From: G963664935 sp963664935
GTDB taxonomy: Bacteria > Pseudomonadota > Gammaproteobacteria > Methylococcales > G963664935
Direction of reading: 5' to 3'
DNA: 64,000 nucleotides
Assembly: GCA_963664935.2 (NCBI GenBank)
Contig: CAXXSE010000007.1
Location: 930,001-994,000 of the forward strand
This document shows positions 1 to 9,185 of this stretch, piece by piece. Every line of letters begins with the position of its first letter. The first letter of the stretch is position 1. The position numbers and the translations under genes are program-made. The notes below the pieces were generated by a model. That model was not told where the DNA came from, did not search any database, and saw nothing but the letters and a program-made list of their open reading frames with translations.

Positions 1-584
1 ACGCATTGAGTAATCCGATAATGTATTACGATCCATATGGTCTTTGGGTTCCTCCGTCATTGCCGCAAGGTGTTGTAGATGGTTCTGCTGGACTTGGAGA
101 TGGGATAATTGCAACCTTAACATTAGGTTTTGCTAGTGGTCAGGGGTTTAGAGATAATTTGGGTGTAGATGGAGGAGTTAATATATGCGCGTCAGCATAT
201 TATGGGGGTAGGCTTGCTGGAACAACTGGTACGTTGGCTGCTCAGGCGTTTGGTGCGATTCCGGCTGTGTTGACACATTTTACTACCCGAGCTGGTGCTG
301 CTGGCATAGCTGCGAGTGGAACTATAAATGCTTCAAAAGGTGCACAGCTATTTGGAGGCGGTAAATACGCTTCTAGTGTAGGAGGCTTTCCCCGAAATCC
401 ATTTGTTCCGGCAGGTTCGACAGTGCCAATTGCTATCAACAATACTTCAGGTTTTGTTAGAGCGGTTCCAGGTACATTTTTGCAACCAACAGGTGCGGTA
501 GCTGCACAGTTAGGAAGCATGAATGCTGCATACGGTGCGGTGGCTAATAGAGATGTATTTAATTCAGACTGTGAATGTCAGTAA
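1..584 (+). CDS. RHS-repeat protein, C-terminal toxin end (partial)
   Basis: The reading frame is open from the window edge, so the gene starts upstream. The first residues (NPIMYYDPYGLW) match the end of an RHS/YD-repeat core, where the sequence N-P-x-x-Y-x-D-P-x-G-L precedes a variable C-terminal toxin. The roughly 180 residues after it are glycine- and alanine-rich and contain HFTTRAGAAGIAASG and, further on, GGGKYASS. That layout recalls the H-[YF]-T-[ST] start of ADP-ribosyltransferase-like polymorphic toxins (HYD1 type). The fold assignment is inference; the RHS junction is clear. A small membrane protein follows directly, as expected for an immunity gene. Confidence 0.75.
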   Translation, partial: ALSNPIMYYDPYGLWVPPSLPQGVVDGSAGLGDGIIATLTLGFASGQGFRDNLGVDGGVNICASAYYGGRLAGTTGTLAAQAFGAIPAVLTHFTTRAGAAGIAASGTINASKGAQLFGGGKYASSVGGFPRNPFVPAGSTVPIAINNTSGFVRAVPGTFLQPTGAVAAQLGSMNAAYGAVANRDVFNSDCECQ

Positions 585-594
585 TAATAGAATT

Positions 595-819
595 ATGCTT
601 ATATACCATGTGAAAGATAAGAAAATATTTCATAATATACAATCGTTGTCTAGATATATATGGGTATTCTTATTCTTTTTAGTGGCGGTATTGAGTGTTA
701 AGTATAATAATGGATTGATATTTGTCGGTTGTTTATTTTTTGCTTGGTTTATAGCATATTTCATAGTTGGTTATTTAATTACCAATGAACCAATAGATAC
801 AGATAGGGAAATACAATAG
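595..819 (+). CDS. small two-helix membrane protein, candidate RHS immunity protein
   Basis: About 74 residues from ATG 595. An in-frame GTG at 571 would overlap the end of the toxin gene. Two hydrophobic helices (YIWVFLFFLVAVLSV and the stretch around LIFVGCLFFAWFIAYFIVGYL) are followed by an acidic tail. No family was recognised. The position, 11 bp after an RHS toxin stop, is the usual place for a cognate immunity gene, so that role is inferred from context only. Confidence 0.5.
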   Translation: MLIYHVKDKKIFHNIQSLSRYIWVFLFFLVAVLSVKYNNGLIFVGCLFFAWFIAYFIVGYLITNEPIDTDREIQ

Positions 820-873
820 GAAAAAAGGAAACCAAAGTATCAAAAAAAAGGCGTCAGGTCTTTCTTTGCCACA

Positions 874-1122
874 TCATTGGTCCATATTCCACGGTTGCTT
901 TTCTGTGTCCGCTAAATCCCGACTCCCGTGGATAACAGTGATAATGGAAACGGCGTCGGACTGTGCCAGATAGATGATGCGATAACCCTGAAATATCAAT
1001 TCTCTAACATCGTTTCTTTCTTCGGCTTCCGGTACGTGCCTTCCAATTTCCGGAAAATCCTCCAGCTTTTTAGCGGCCTCGAAGATTCGTTCAATAAAGA
1101 AAGGGTCAAGTCTTTTCTTCAA
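874..1122 (-). pseudogene. ParE/RelE-type toxin, N-terminus removed by RAYT insertion
   Basis: The ORF reads FFIERIFEAAKKLEDFPEIGRHVPE..., then REL...GYRIIYLA and VIHGSRDL, the C-terminal three quarters of a ParE toxin. The family normally has about 25 more N-terminal residues. Here the first residues (KKRLDP) are encoded by the terminal repeat of the transposable element starting at 1099. The genuine ParE sequence therefore ends at about 1098. The missing part and any antitoxin are not visible on the other side of the element, so more than a simple insertion happened. Confidence 0.75.
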
Positions 1123-2126
1123 TTATTAACTACACTATCTTTCCTCCATGGCCCGTCCGTTACGCATAAACTACCCTGGCGCTTGGTACCATGTAATGAA
1201 TCGTGGCGGTGGGTATCGAACCATTTTCAACGACGATCATCAGCGTTGTGTTTTTCTGGAATTACTTGCGGATTTGAACCGTATGTTCCGATTGGAAATC
1301 CATGCATATTGCCTTATGGATAACCATTATCATCTTCTGGTCCATACCCCGAGGGGTATCTCCAGCGTGGAATGCGGCATTTAAATGGCGTCTATACGCA
1401 ACGTTAAAATCGGATTGAGAAAACGGACGGTCCGCTTTTTCGTGGTCGATACAAAGCTATTCTGATCGAACCGGATGCATACTTGCTGAATGTGAGCCGA
1501 TACATCCCACTTAAATCCTGCCACCGCCGGATTGGTTGAGAGAGCATCGGATTATCCGTGGTCAAGTTATCGTGGGTATGTCGGGGATGGATTGGCTCCG
1601 AAATGGCTACACGTGGATTTTGTTCTTGGCATGATCGAACAAGGCCAAAGACAGGAACAGTACCGAAGCTTTGTGGAGGCGGGTATCGACGAAGAAACGG
1701 CAATATTTTTCGGCAAACGTAAACGGCTTCCAATTCTCGGTAGCGATGGGTTTCGGACGCGTCTAATGTCGAATTTGGACAGCGATCCAGAAATTCCCGA
1801 AACACGAGAAGCGGTCAGTACACCTTCTCTATCGCTTATCGTTACTACGGTCGCGGATATATTTTCCGTTTCGGAAGAAGAAATACTCCGAACCGGGTCG
1901 CGGGGAAGGGAAAGGAGAAACCCGGGTCGAATGGCCGCCATTTATCTTACGCGCAAAATCGCAGGTTACCCGCTCAATGAAATTGCCTCGTATTTTGGGT
2001 TGGGCCATTATGCAAGCGCGTCAGGGATCGTAATACGATGCCAAAGAGCAATCGAAATCGACATAAGATTGGCAAATATGATTAATGATACGGCAAATAA
2101 AATAAAAGCAAAGATTTGACCCTTTC
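1099..2126 (+). mobile_element. RAYT-type element, copy A, with 17-bp terminal inverted repeats
   Basis: The left end 1099-1115 (gaaagggtcaagtcttt) and the reverse complement of the right end 2110-2126 (gaaagggtcaaatcttt) match at 16 of 17 positions. They bracket a Y1-type transposase gene. A second, internally deleted copy lies at 29269-30122 and has the same ends, which supports these boundaries. The insertion truncates a ParE toxin gene on the left. Confidence 0.75.
1148..2119 (+). pseudogene. REP-associated tyrosine transposase (Y1_Tnp) with DnaA-like C-terminal domain, frameshifted
   Basis: The N-terminal part has the Y1 transposase start (RINYPGAWYHVMNRG) and the HUH motif in DNHYHLLVHTP. 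The C-terminal part (IFSVSEEEIL...AAIYLTRKIAGYPLNEIASYFGLGHY) resembles the DnaA C-terminal DNA-binding helices found in some RAYTs. The original frame is about 323 codons. Damage visible: loss of one base near 1358, a TAA at 1405 where the family has a Tyr codon after TQR, and an extra C near 1507 that restores the first frame. Copy B at 29318 is correct at the last site. It starts at ATG 1148. No active protein can be made. Confidence 0.8.
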
Positions 2127-2158
2127 TCTACCCTTTATCCTTTTTCCGCGCTATTAGG

Positions 2159-3963
2159 TGACTCGTCAGTCACGAGTTCTATCCGATTTGACGTAACTAT
2201 TCAGGCCCTGAATTCATTTTTTCGATGTGTCACCTCGACCAACGGAAGAAAGTCTTATCACCCATTGATAGCTCTGCGCTTTAAGATTGCCCACTGGTGT
2301 TCATAAAAGATGAGTAGTGTAGAAAATAGAAATCGATAATTACGACTAGACATTTGCTAAAAAAACACGGATCCTTCTTTTCTTTGTAGAAGTACAGATG
2401 GAAGGAGGAGACCCCGTGCAACAGTATATTTCTCAGAGTTTAGAAAGCTTTCAAAGCGTTTTTTCCAGATCGAGTACTTGGTTGTTGTTATGCGCCATTG
2501 TGATTGGATTTATGGGGGCAGGAGAAATGATCGGCGTGACGTCGTTGTGTCGTTTCTGGCTATTAGATGAACTTGGTTATTACCGCTTGCTCCGTTTTTT
2601 TAGATCCAAAGCGTATGTCTATGGGGCGTTGCTCGATGCTTGGCAAGATTTTGTGAATCGCCAAGGAAAATCCGTTTAAGTAGCTGGACGAGCGATACTT
2701 CTGGGTGACCATACCGCGGTGATCAAAGATGGACGCAAGATGCCCGGCGTGGTATCGATGCACGAGTCATCGGAGACGCAAACGAAACCCGGCTATTTTC
2801 GGGCCCAATGTTGGGGCAGCATTGGCATCTTGATCGGGTCGTTATCCGCTTGTTTTTGTTGTCCTTTGCAGCTTCAAATTCATCAGGGATGGGCTCATTT
2901 AGGGTTGAACGACGAGCGCGATAATCCATGTCGGATCAAGCTCACCGACCGCTTGGTGGCCATGGCGATTCATTTTGCGGTGACGAATCACTGTCTGTGT
3001 TATTTGGTGTTGGATGCCTTTTTTTCAACCGGGGGCGTATTTCGAGCTTGCCACTATTATTCAATCCAGCATCAGGCGCGGTGGGTTGAGGTGCTGGTCA
3101 AAGCCAAGAATAGCTATGTGGGTTATTTCCCCGCGCCACCGAAACCCGCCTCTCGACCCGGACCTCAGCCGCTCTATGGCGAGAAAGTGTGTTTAAGAGA
3201 ATGCTTCGACCACCTTCATTTGTTTGAGACGGTGACCTGTCAAGTCTACGGTAAAACCGAATCCATCCGGGTTATGACGCTTACACTGTTATGGCGGCCC
3301 ATCGCTGATCAGGTGTTATTTATTCTCGCCGTCACCTCAAAAGGCCCAATGGTTCTAATGAGTTCCGATTTAACGCTGTCAGCCATTGATGCCGTTGAAC
3401 TGTATTGTGCTAGAACCCGCATTGAAATCATGTTCGCGATGTTAAAGCATGTGATCGGCGCCTTTAAATTTCGTTTTTGGACTAAAAAATTGCCAAAACA
3501 TTCTAGACGCCCCTTTTCCAATCGTCTTCTCAAAGCCCCACAGCCCCAGGATATTCATACCGTTCAAGCGTGCTGGCGAGCCTATGAAATCTTCGTGCTC
3601 TGTGCCTCCATTGCCTTGGGGTTAATGCAATTGATTGCGCTCCAGTATCAAGATACGATTTGGTCTGAGCACTCGCTTTATCTTCGCACTCAATCGCGTG
3701 ATTTGCCATCGGAGAAAACCGTCAAGCAAATTTTAGCGCCATTGTTCCTCAAACAATTCTTTCGACTTGAGGAAAATGGCATGATTCAACAGATCCGTGC
3801 CCGCTTGATGGCTGTTTCCGATGAAATAGATGACGATTAAACTGAATGAGGCGTTCTATGCTCTAATTCTCTGCGATCTTCAAAATTTTTCATCAAACAT
3901 ACTACGATGGAGAGGGTAGTTTTGCCCCGCTTTTCTCGCTGTTAACTCACGACTGCCGAGTCA
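2159..3963 (+). mobile_element. DDE insertion sequence with 20-bp imperfect inverted repeats
   Basis: The left end 2159-2178 (tgactcgtcagtcacgagtt) and the reverse complement of 3944-3963 (tgactcggcagtcgtgagtt) match at 17 of 20 positions and flank one transposase gene. No clear target duplication is seen. The right end abuts a truncated HEPN gene, so the element inserted into that gene. The 290 bp before the transposase hold no other gene. Confidence 0.65.
2416..3840 (+). pseudogene. IS4-like DDE transposase interrupted by an in-frame TAA
   Basis: The best start is GTG 2416, six bases after a strong GGAGGAG ribosome-binding site at 2404-2410. A TAA at 2677-2679 stops the frame after 87 residues, but the same frame continues uninterrupted for another 386 codons. 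Candidate DDE residues: Asp in LLGDHTAVIKDGRKMPG, Asp in CYLVLDAFF, Glu in RTRIEIMFAMLKH. The layout resembles IS4-type transposases, but the exact family is uncertain. A single nonsense change is the only visible lesion. Confidence 0.7.
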
Positions 3964-4292
3964 TGATGTATATGGCCGCAATAGAATCTCTATTTTCTAA
4001 GGATAAGTCTGGTAGTGCCACAGAGGCAATAAAAACAAGGGTGGCAACTCTCTTGAATCAGGTAAATGGTACTACCAAAGAAGACATTGGAGGATTGTAT
4101 GATCTAAGGTCCCAAATGACACACGGGCGTATAGAGATCACTGACGACCCTAAAGAAAATCTACAATTATTAGCGCAGCTCCAACGTCTCCTAAATTGCT
4201 GTCTAGATATTTTTCTGGATAGGGAGTTATTTAAGCTTTATGCAACAAAAAAGGTACGAGACAAATTCATGGGTACGTTAAATGGCCCCTAA
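3963..4292 (+). pseudogene. HEPN-domain protein (ApeA-like), C-terminal fragment in an integron cassette
   Basis: The 109-residue fragment contains the sequence YDLRSQMTHG, an R-x4-H HEPN RNase motif preceded by LYDLRS as in ApeA-like HEPN proteins. The N-terminal part is missing and the frame begins at the inverted repeat of the IS that ends at 3963. The stop codon overlaps the start of an attC-like site (CCCTAAC at 4287), which is typical of gene cassettes. HEPN proteins of this group act in anti-phage or RNA-cleaving systems; that role is inferred from family. Confidence 0.6.
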
Positions 4293-5223
4293 CAATCGCA
4301 TAGTCGGGTCAGAGGGAGCCGCAGCTCCCGTCTGCCCACAGAACCGTGCGTACGGGTCCGTACACGGCTCCTCACGCAAGACATGCTCAATATTAAAGCC
4401 TACGCAATCCATTTCCTATTCAAGTTTGGCAAACTCCGGCCAACTTACTTAGACTTTTCCTAATAAAGACTGACTGTTAACATTTCGCAGTCCATCATCA
4501 CAGGCCCTACTTGTGTAGTGTTCTTTCAACGATCTCGCACACTCAATTCATTCGCTGTTTACGACGCAAATAGTTGACTGCTCCTTTTGAAGGCTGATCT
4601 CAGACACCAATATTCGACCTATCATCATGATCACTTACATGTTCCGCCCTTCAACTCCAACTTCCTGTCACTGATTCGATGTTTTATCCTCATCCATGTC
4701 ACCATGAAATCATCGACACCAAATTTTACGATTCCTATGGCTTCATCCGAAGACCCTCGGTTCATAACGCGTACATTACTGCAGCGCTTAGGGCTTAAAG
4801 AATCGCAGTTACTCCGACCCAAAGCCGACGGCCCTTCACTGGGTAAGATAGTCACCCGTTTCTCGATCTACCTACCTTCAATACAACAACACATTACGAT
4901 GAGAATATTGGGCTTCGGTGGTCGCGAGCACCTTACCCCTGTGTTGTCGCCTTACGAAGGTTCACTTACGTTTAGGTGACCGATTTGGCTAGAGCTTCCT
5001 TCAGATCCCGCATTGGCTCTCAATCACCGTGATTCCCTGTTGGGTAGAGACTGAGAGTTTCTTTGGGCACCCTTGCTTTCGCCTACTTCTTCCCTTCTCA
5101 CAGGGTGAAGGCTGGACTTTCACCAGCTAGCTGACTACCATGCCAGTCACACCACTCGGATAGCAAAATGCGCCGCTCGTTCCTCGCTCTGCATTTTGCT
5201 GCCGGTGATGCGAGGCGTTAGCT
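4287..5223 (+). repeat. integron attC-like site, interrupted by a group II intron remnant
   Basis: With the intron (4303-5152) removed, the halves 4287-4302 and 5153-5223 make one near-palindrome. CTAACAATCGCAT on the left pairs with TGATGCGA-ggc-GTTAGC on the right. An inner stem AGCAAAATGC/GCATTTTGCT spans 5162-5199. The site lies directly after the HEPN stop codon and directly before the next start codon (5225), as in cassette arrays. The core GTTAGCT departs slightly from GTTRRRY. Confidence 0.7.
4303..5152 (-). mobile_element. ORF-less group IIC-type intron remnant
   Basis: On the minus strand the sequence opens with GTGTGACTGGCATGG at 5152 and ends with the domain V/VI region and ...CTCTGACCCGAC at 4303. 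Both ends closely match the intact intron at 60937-62971. The 5' RNA domains are retained, but the reverse transcriptase gene is lost, leaving about 850 bp. Orientation is opposite to the cassette genes, as described for introns that target attC sites. Confidence 0.75.
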
Positions 5224-5224
5224 C

Positions 5225-6913
5225 ATGAACACATCACATGGAATTGTCATGAATACTGAGAATGAAAAGAAACGCCTCACACAAGAAATGATGCTTGAGA
5301 GGCTTCTAAAAGAACCAAAGCCGACAGAAATGTTGACAGTTTATTTATCTAATTACGAAAAATGCACCCACAACTACGGTATTCACCCTGCCCTAATACC
5401 TATTGACCAAAAAGATGAAATACTAGAAAGCTATAGTTGGGATTTATCTCATGAATCAGGCATTCCCGGATCATGTGTCTATTATGAAAATGGAAAAGAA
5501 ACGCCTGAATACTTCCGGTTTGGCTCAGACAGTGGTGTCGAGCCTTTGGTAATTAGTAGGGATTTTCATGGTGCACGGGATGGCTACCAAGAAGTGGCTG
5601 AAGAGTTTCGTTTTTTTCATAATTTATATCATGATCAAAAAAACAATAGATACATCAAGATAAGTGACGATGGAAATGAAACCACAGTTATTGAAATGAC
5701 TGATGAGTGCATAAAAATACGGGTTAAAGAGTTAAAGCAATTCCTAGCCTTAAAGGATATGTACCTATCAATTCAATTTGATTGCAGGGAACACACAACA
5801 TTATCACTTGAAGAGCTACGTAGAGAAGAGGGTTGTGAAGATTATAAAGATGAACTTTCTATATGGTCTCTCTGTTATGGTAATTTTGGTGGTATGGGTG
5901 GTGAGTACAAAGCATTTTCACGTCTCTTAGGAAAGAAATTGATTCTCCCTTTTCCTAAATCTAAAAGTGGGCTTTATGGCTTTGGTAAAGGAGAAAAGAA
6001 AAAGTATGTTGATTTCATAATTGATACTAATGAGGTTGGTGATGAAATATCATTCAATTCCAACCCAGATCTGTTAGCCAATAATTTTGGGGCGAATCCT
6101 GAAGCACCAAACTATTTGACAGCAGTACACTTTAAAAAAGAAGTCCTGTATAAATATTACGGACAGCCAAGCAAATACTCTGTAGAAGACTCTTACCTTC
6201 GTTGCGCTAGTTTATGGGGTCTTCAAATGGATAATCACCACGACGATAAAGTTTGTGTGTGGCTTGGTGATTTGGGCCGTGATTTACCCTACCAAGAACA
6301 GTTGCATTGGCGATCTCACAACATACATCCTGAAGGAAGCGTGAGCAAGACATACTTTAAGAGGCAAATACTGGCTCAATTTACTGATTCAGATCGCCCA
6401 GAACACATCTTCAAATCTAAATACAATAAGCTCCATAAACTCAATCTCGAGCACTTAGGTTGGGAAATATTATTGCCTCTGAATAACGATGATATTCATC
6501 ACTTTGATAGCTTGAGGATACCATCGACAAATGAACAAAGTGATTTTGATTAACTTGTCCTTGGCCTTACAAAAATTCTTATAGCCTCATTAAATGAGAA
6601 ATCGCTGAATAAATATATTGATGAGTCGATAAAAGGTGATTTAAAGGGAGGCATATCAAGGCTTGAAGTTGTTTTAAAACAAGAAGGCGTGTAGCCTTCC
6701 GAAGGTTATATACAATTTCTAAGGAAACTACAAAACTTGCGATCTAGCAGCGCTGCACATCGTAAGGGAAGGAATTATAAAAAAATTGCCTCCGATTTTG
6801 ATATTGGCACTAAAGATTTAGTTTCGGTGTTTGAAGGAATTTTACAAAACTCCATAGAGTTGTTAGATTATTTTATTAAAGTAGTAACTTCAGGAAAACT
6901 AATAAAGAGCTAA
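5225..6913 (+). pseudogene. large cassette-encoded protein of unknown function with HEPN-like C-terminus; two in-frame stops
   Basis: The frame from ATG 5225 is 442 codons to TAA 6551, then continues in the same frame (LVLGLTKILIASLNEK...) to TAG 6692. It continues again to TAA 6911, giving about 562 residues in all. Both internal stops fit a single C-to-T change from a Gln codon (gat-TAA-ctt, gtg-TAG-cct). No family was recognised for the main body, which is hydrophilic and has no membrane segment. The last segment contains NLRSSSAAHRKG, an R-x5-H arrangement resembling a HEPN motif. The gene sits between two attC-like sites, so it is a cassette gene. A defence role is a guess from the HEPN-like motif and context. 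Confidence 0.6.
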
Positions 6914-6972
6914 CAAAAGCATTCACGCAGACTGCCAAAAGCGGCGCGGCTTTCGCTACGCTACAGCCACAC
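6909..6972 (+). repeat. left half of an attC-like site, truncated by an intron fragment
   Basis: The sequence begins GCTAACAAAAGC at the stop codon of the preceding cassette gene and has a short inner stem (AAAAGCG ... CGCTACGC). It is then replaced at 6973 by the 3' end of a group II intron. The matching right half has been lost, probably with the insertion of the transposase element that starts near 7022. Confidence 0.55.
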
Positions 6973-7021
6973 ATCGGGTCAGAGGGAGCCGCAGCTCCCG
7001 TCTGCCCACAGAACCGTGCGT
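6973..7021 (-). mobile_element. group IIC-type intron 3'-end fragment
   Basis: The sequence is nearly identical to 4303-4351 and to the reverse complement of the 3' end of the intron at 60937-62971 (...CTCTGACCCGAT). Only about 49 bp remain, cut by the RAYT unit that begins near 7022. It is oriented opposite to the cassette genes, like the other copies. Confidence 0.65.
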
Positions 7022-7094
7022 AAAGAAAGGGGACAGATTTATTTATAAGCTACAATTCTAGTATCTTTAATATTCGTGCTGGGATAGAAAACAA

Positions 7095-7694
7095 ATGCCG
7101 AGAGTCGGCCGTGTGTTATTGCCAAATTATCCTCATCATATTGTGCAAAGGGGTCATAACCGACAAGTGGTTTTTGCCGCAAGCCACGACTACGAATATT
7201 ATCTGGAGACGTTGTCGGAATACCGGGATGTTTATGGGGTACGCGTTTATGCTTGGTGTCTAATGACCAATCATATCCACTTGATTGTTGAACCGCCTAA
7301 TGAAGTTGAGAGGTTGGGACAATTGATGAAGCGACTATCCGGACGGCAGACGCAGTATGTGAATCGGTTAGAAGGACGAAGCGGAACCCTATGGGAGAGC
7401 CGATACAAATCAAGCCCGATTCAAACTGACGAATATCTTCTTGCGTGTTGTCGGTATGTTGAATTAAATCCAGTGCGAGCGTGCATGGTAGCCGATGCGG
7501 GAGAATATCCGTGGTCAAGTTACAATGCGCGGGTAAGTGACAGGGGATCGGTCATCCCTGATCACGACCCCTGTTATTTAGCTCTAGGAAATAGCGGTGA
7601 AGAGCGGCGATTACGGTATCGGGAATATGTCCAAGGCGAGATTCCTGTTGGAGAATGGGCATTAATCCAGGAGTCGGTTGCAAGAGGCAACTGA
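7095..7694 (+). CDS. REP-associated tyrosine transposase (Y1_Tnp), C-terminal frameshift
   Basis: 199 residues with the Y1 core intact: MPRVGRVLLPNYPHHIVQRG at the start, HUH motif in LMTNHIHLIVEPP, and the GTLWESRYKSS and YPWSSYNA motifs typical of RAYTs. After the stop at 7692 a different frame continues with LTGNNRYIEEVEKMIG and RPGRPKK, the usual RAYT tail. One C seems lost near 7690, so the protein may be slightly shortened. It is a different lineage from the transposases at 1148 and 29318. The left end of the element is probably the gaaaggggaca at about 7025. Confidence 0.8.
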   Translation: MPRVGRVLLPNYPHHIVQRGHNRQVVFAASHDYEYYLETLSEYRDVYGVRVYAWCLMTNHIHLIVEPPNEVERLGQLMKRLSGRQTQYVNRLEGRSGTLWESRYKSSPIQTDEYLLACCRYVELNPVRACMVADAGEYPWSSYNARVSDRGSVIPDHDPCYLALGNSGEERRLRYREYVQGEIPVGEWALIQESVARGN

Positions 7695-7784
7695 CCGGCA
7701 ACAACCGATACATTGAAGAAGTTGAAAAAATGATTGGTCGTCGAATCGAACATCGTCGTCCTGGAAGGCCAAAGAAACTGAAAA

Positions 7785-7882
7785 AAAGGGGGACGCTACC
7801 CTTTAACGCGTAAAATACGCAAGCATGTTAATATCTGTTTAGAGTTAAATATTAATAAAAAAGGGTAGCCTCCCCTTTGATT
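7785..7882 (+). repeat. 98-bp MITE-like repeat, copy 1
   Basis: Almost the same sequence recurs at 9021-9118 in the same orientation. The ends are imperfect inverted repeats (ggggacgctaccctt against aagggtagcctcccc). The copy directly follows the RAYT gene and may include that element's right end. The two copies bracket the Xre-RES module. Confidence 0.7.
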
Positions 7883-7946
7883 CCTAGAGACAGGAATAAA
7901 CAGTTACCAAACACCCCCACCACCTTTGCATTTCCCATCTATTTGC

Positions 7947-7971
7947 CCCATAATAAGACCCTTATTATGGG
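7947..7971. promoter_or_regulatory. palindromic operator upstream of the Xre antitoxin
   Basis: Perfect inverted repeat with 11-bp arms CCCATAATAAG and CTTATTATGGG and a 3-bp spacer, 17 bp before the antitoxin ATG. Antitoxins with an HTH normally repress their own operon through such sites; binding here is inferred. Confidence 0.55.
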
Positions 7972-7988
7972 CGGTTAAGTAGGCAATC

Positions 7989-8354
7989 ATGGCAAACGTA
8001 ACGTTTTTACAACAGGTTATCACCGACGAAGGTTTTATCGCCGCGAATGCGCTCGCTAAAGCGCTACACATCACCCAGACTGATTTGGCGACAGTCACTG
8101 GGCTATCACGCGATTCGGTATCCAAGCGCACGCGGCTGAGGAGTCGAGCGACCCAGGCAAGATTGAGGGATACTGTGGAAATTATCAACCGGGTTACGCA
8201 ATGGTCCGGTAGTCCAGGGCGTGCGTTTGCTTGGTTTCGTTCTCAGCCGTTACCTTCATTCGGTGATAAAACGGCCGAAGATTTGCTAAAAGAGGGTCGT
8301 GCGGATTTAGTTAAAACTTATCTCTCTCGAATCGCGGATGGTGGCTACGCTTGA
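7989..8354 (+). CDS. Xre/MbcA/ParS-type antitoxin
   Basis: 121 residues. The N-terminal half is an HTH-like region (LAKALHITQTDLATVTGLSRDSVSKR); the C-terminal half matches the DUF2384 toxin-binding domain (WSGSPGRAFAWFRSQPLPSFGDKTAEDLLKEGRADLV). It neutralises the RES toxin encoded by the next gene. The stop overlaps the toxin start (TTGA), so the two are translationally coupled. A palindrome lies just upstream. Confidence 0.88.
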   Translation: MANVTFLQQVITDEGFIAANALAKALHITQTDLATVTGLSRDSVSKRTRLRSRATQARLRDTVEIINRVTQWSGSPGRAFAWFRSQPLPSFGDKTAEDLLKEGRADLVKTYLSRIADGGYA

Positions 8355-8905
8355 ACGTACCGGAGTTTCGATTTACCGGAGTGGTTTATCGAGCTCATCA
8401 TCCCATGTGGGCTTATACGCCCCTTTCTGATGGAGGTGCGAAAAAATACGGCGGGCGCTTTAATCGACCCGGAACTTCAGCGCTATACACTTCATTAGAT
8501 CCAACAACCGCGTGGATGGAAGCGCAGCAGGGTTTTCCATTTAAACCCCAGCCAATGACACTTATTCCTTACCAGGTGGACTGCGCCGATATTGTCGATT
8601 TGGCTGATCCATCAATTCAGAATGCCCTCGATATTTACTCGTCGGACCTTGATTGTGCATGGGAATACATGACCGCTCAAAGGATTGGGCCTCCAACTTG
8701 GGATCTGGCCGATCAATTAAAATCTCGAAATATTGCGGGCATTCTGGTGCGAAGTTTTGCTCCCGGCTGCTCGGAGAACAATCGTAATCTCATTTTCTGG
8801 GAATGGTCGAACAGCGGCCCTCACCAAGTGCAAGTCATTGACGATCTGAACCGTTTGCCAAAGTCGAGTAACTCATGGCCTAAACCAAAATCGGATTCAA
8901 GATAA
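8351..8905 (+). CDS. RES-domain toxin
   Basis: 184 residues from TTG 8351, overlapping the antitoxin stop by four bases. Family signatures: VVYRAHHPMWAYTPLSDGGAKKYGGRFN with the conserved Arg and Tyr, then ALYTSLDPTTAWMEAQ with the Glu. RES toxins degrade cellular NAD+. The C-terminal WEW and QVQVIDDLNRLP fit the family end. The pair appears intact and is flanked by two copies of a 98-bp repeat, suggesting a mobile cassette. Confidence 0.9.
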   Translation: MNVPEFRFTGVVYRAHHPMWAYTPLSDGGAKKYGGRFNRPGTSALYTSLDPTTAWMEAQQGFPFKPQPMTLIPYQVDCADIVDLADPSIQNALDIYSSDLDCAWEYMTAQRIGPPTWDLADQLKSRNIAGILVRSFAPGCSENNRNLIFWEWSNSGPHQVQVIDDLNRLPKSSNSWPKPKSDSR

Positions 8906-9020
8906 TAATAGCGTTTCCCCATGACCCATTCACAATGTAATACCGTTTGACAATGCCTGCTCCCAACATAAAGCGGTTGATCCATTCCATATTCTCGACA
9001 TGCAGGCTACCAAACGGAAT

Positions 9021-9118
9021 AAAGGGAACGTTACCCTTTAACGCGTAGAATACGCAAGCATGTTAATATCTAATTTAGAGTTAAATATTAATAAAGAAGG
9101 GTAGCGTCCCCTTTGATT
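9021..9118 (+). repeat. 98-bp MITE-like repeat, copy 2
   Basis: Matches 7785-7882 along its length with a few substitutions and one gap. The ends are inverted (aaagggaacgttaccctt against aagggtagcgtcccctt). The 8906-9020 stretch between the RES gene and this repeat holds no recognisable gene. Confidence 0.7.
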
Positions 9119-9185
9119 ACGCTAGATAAACGCATGAAGCAGGTCGCATCCAAACTTAATATTATAATATTGGAGTAAATTGACA

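Noticed and set aside
928..1323. 131-codon ORF on the plus strand
   Set aside because: It runs through the antisense of the ParE remnant and a shifted frame of the RAYT transposase.
4587..4979. 130-codon ORF within the intron remnant
   Set aside because: It is the antisense of structured intron RNA; the same ORF recurs in the intact intron and has no family.
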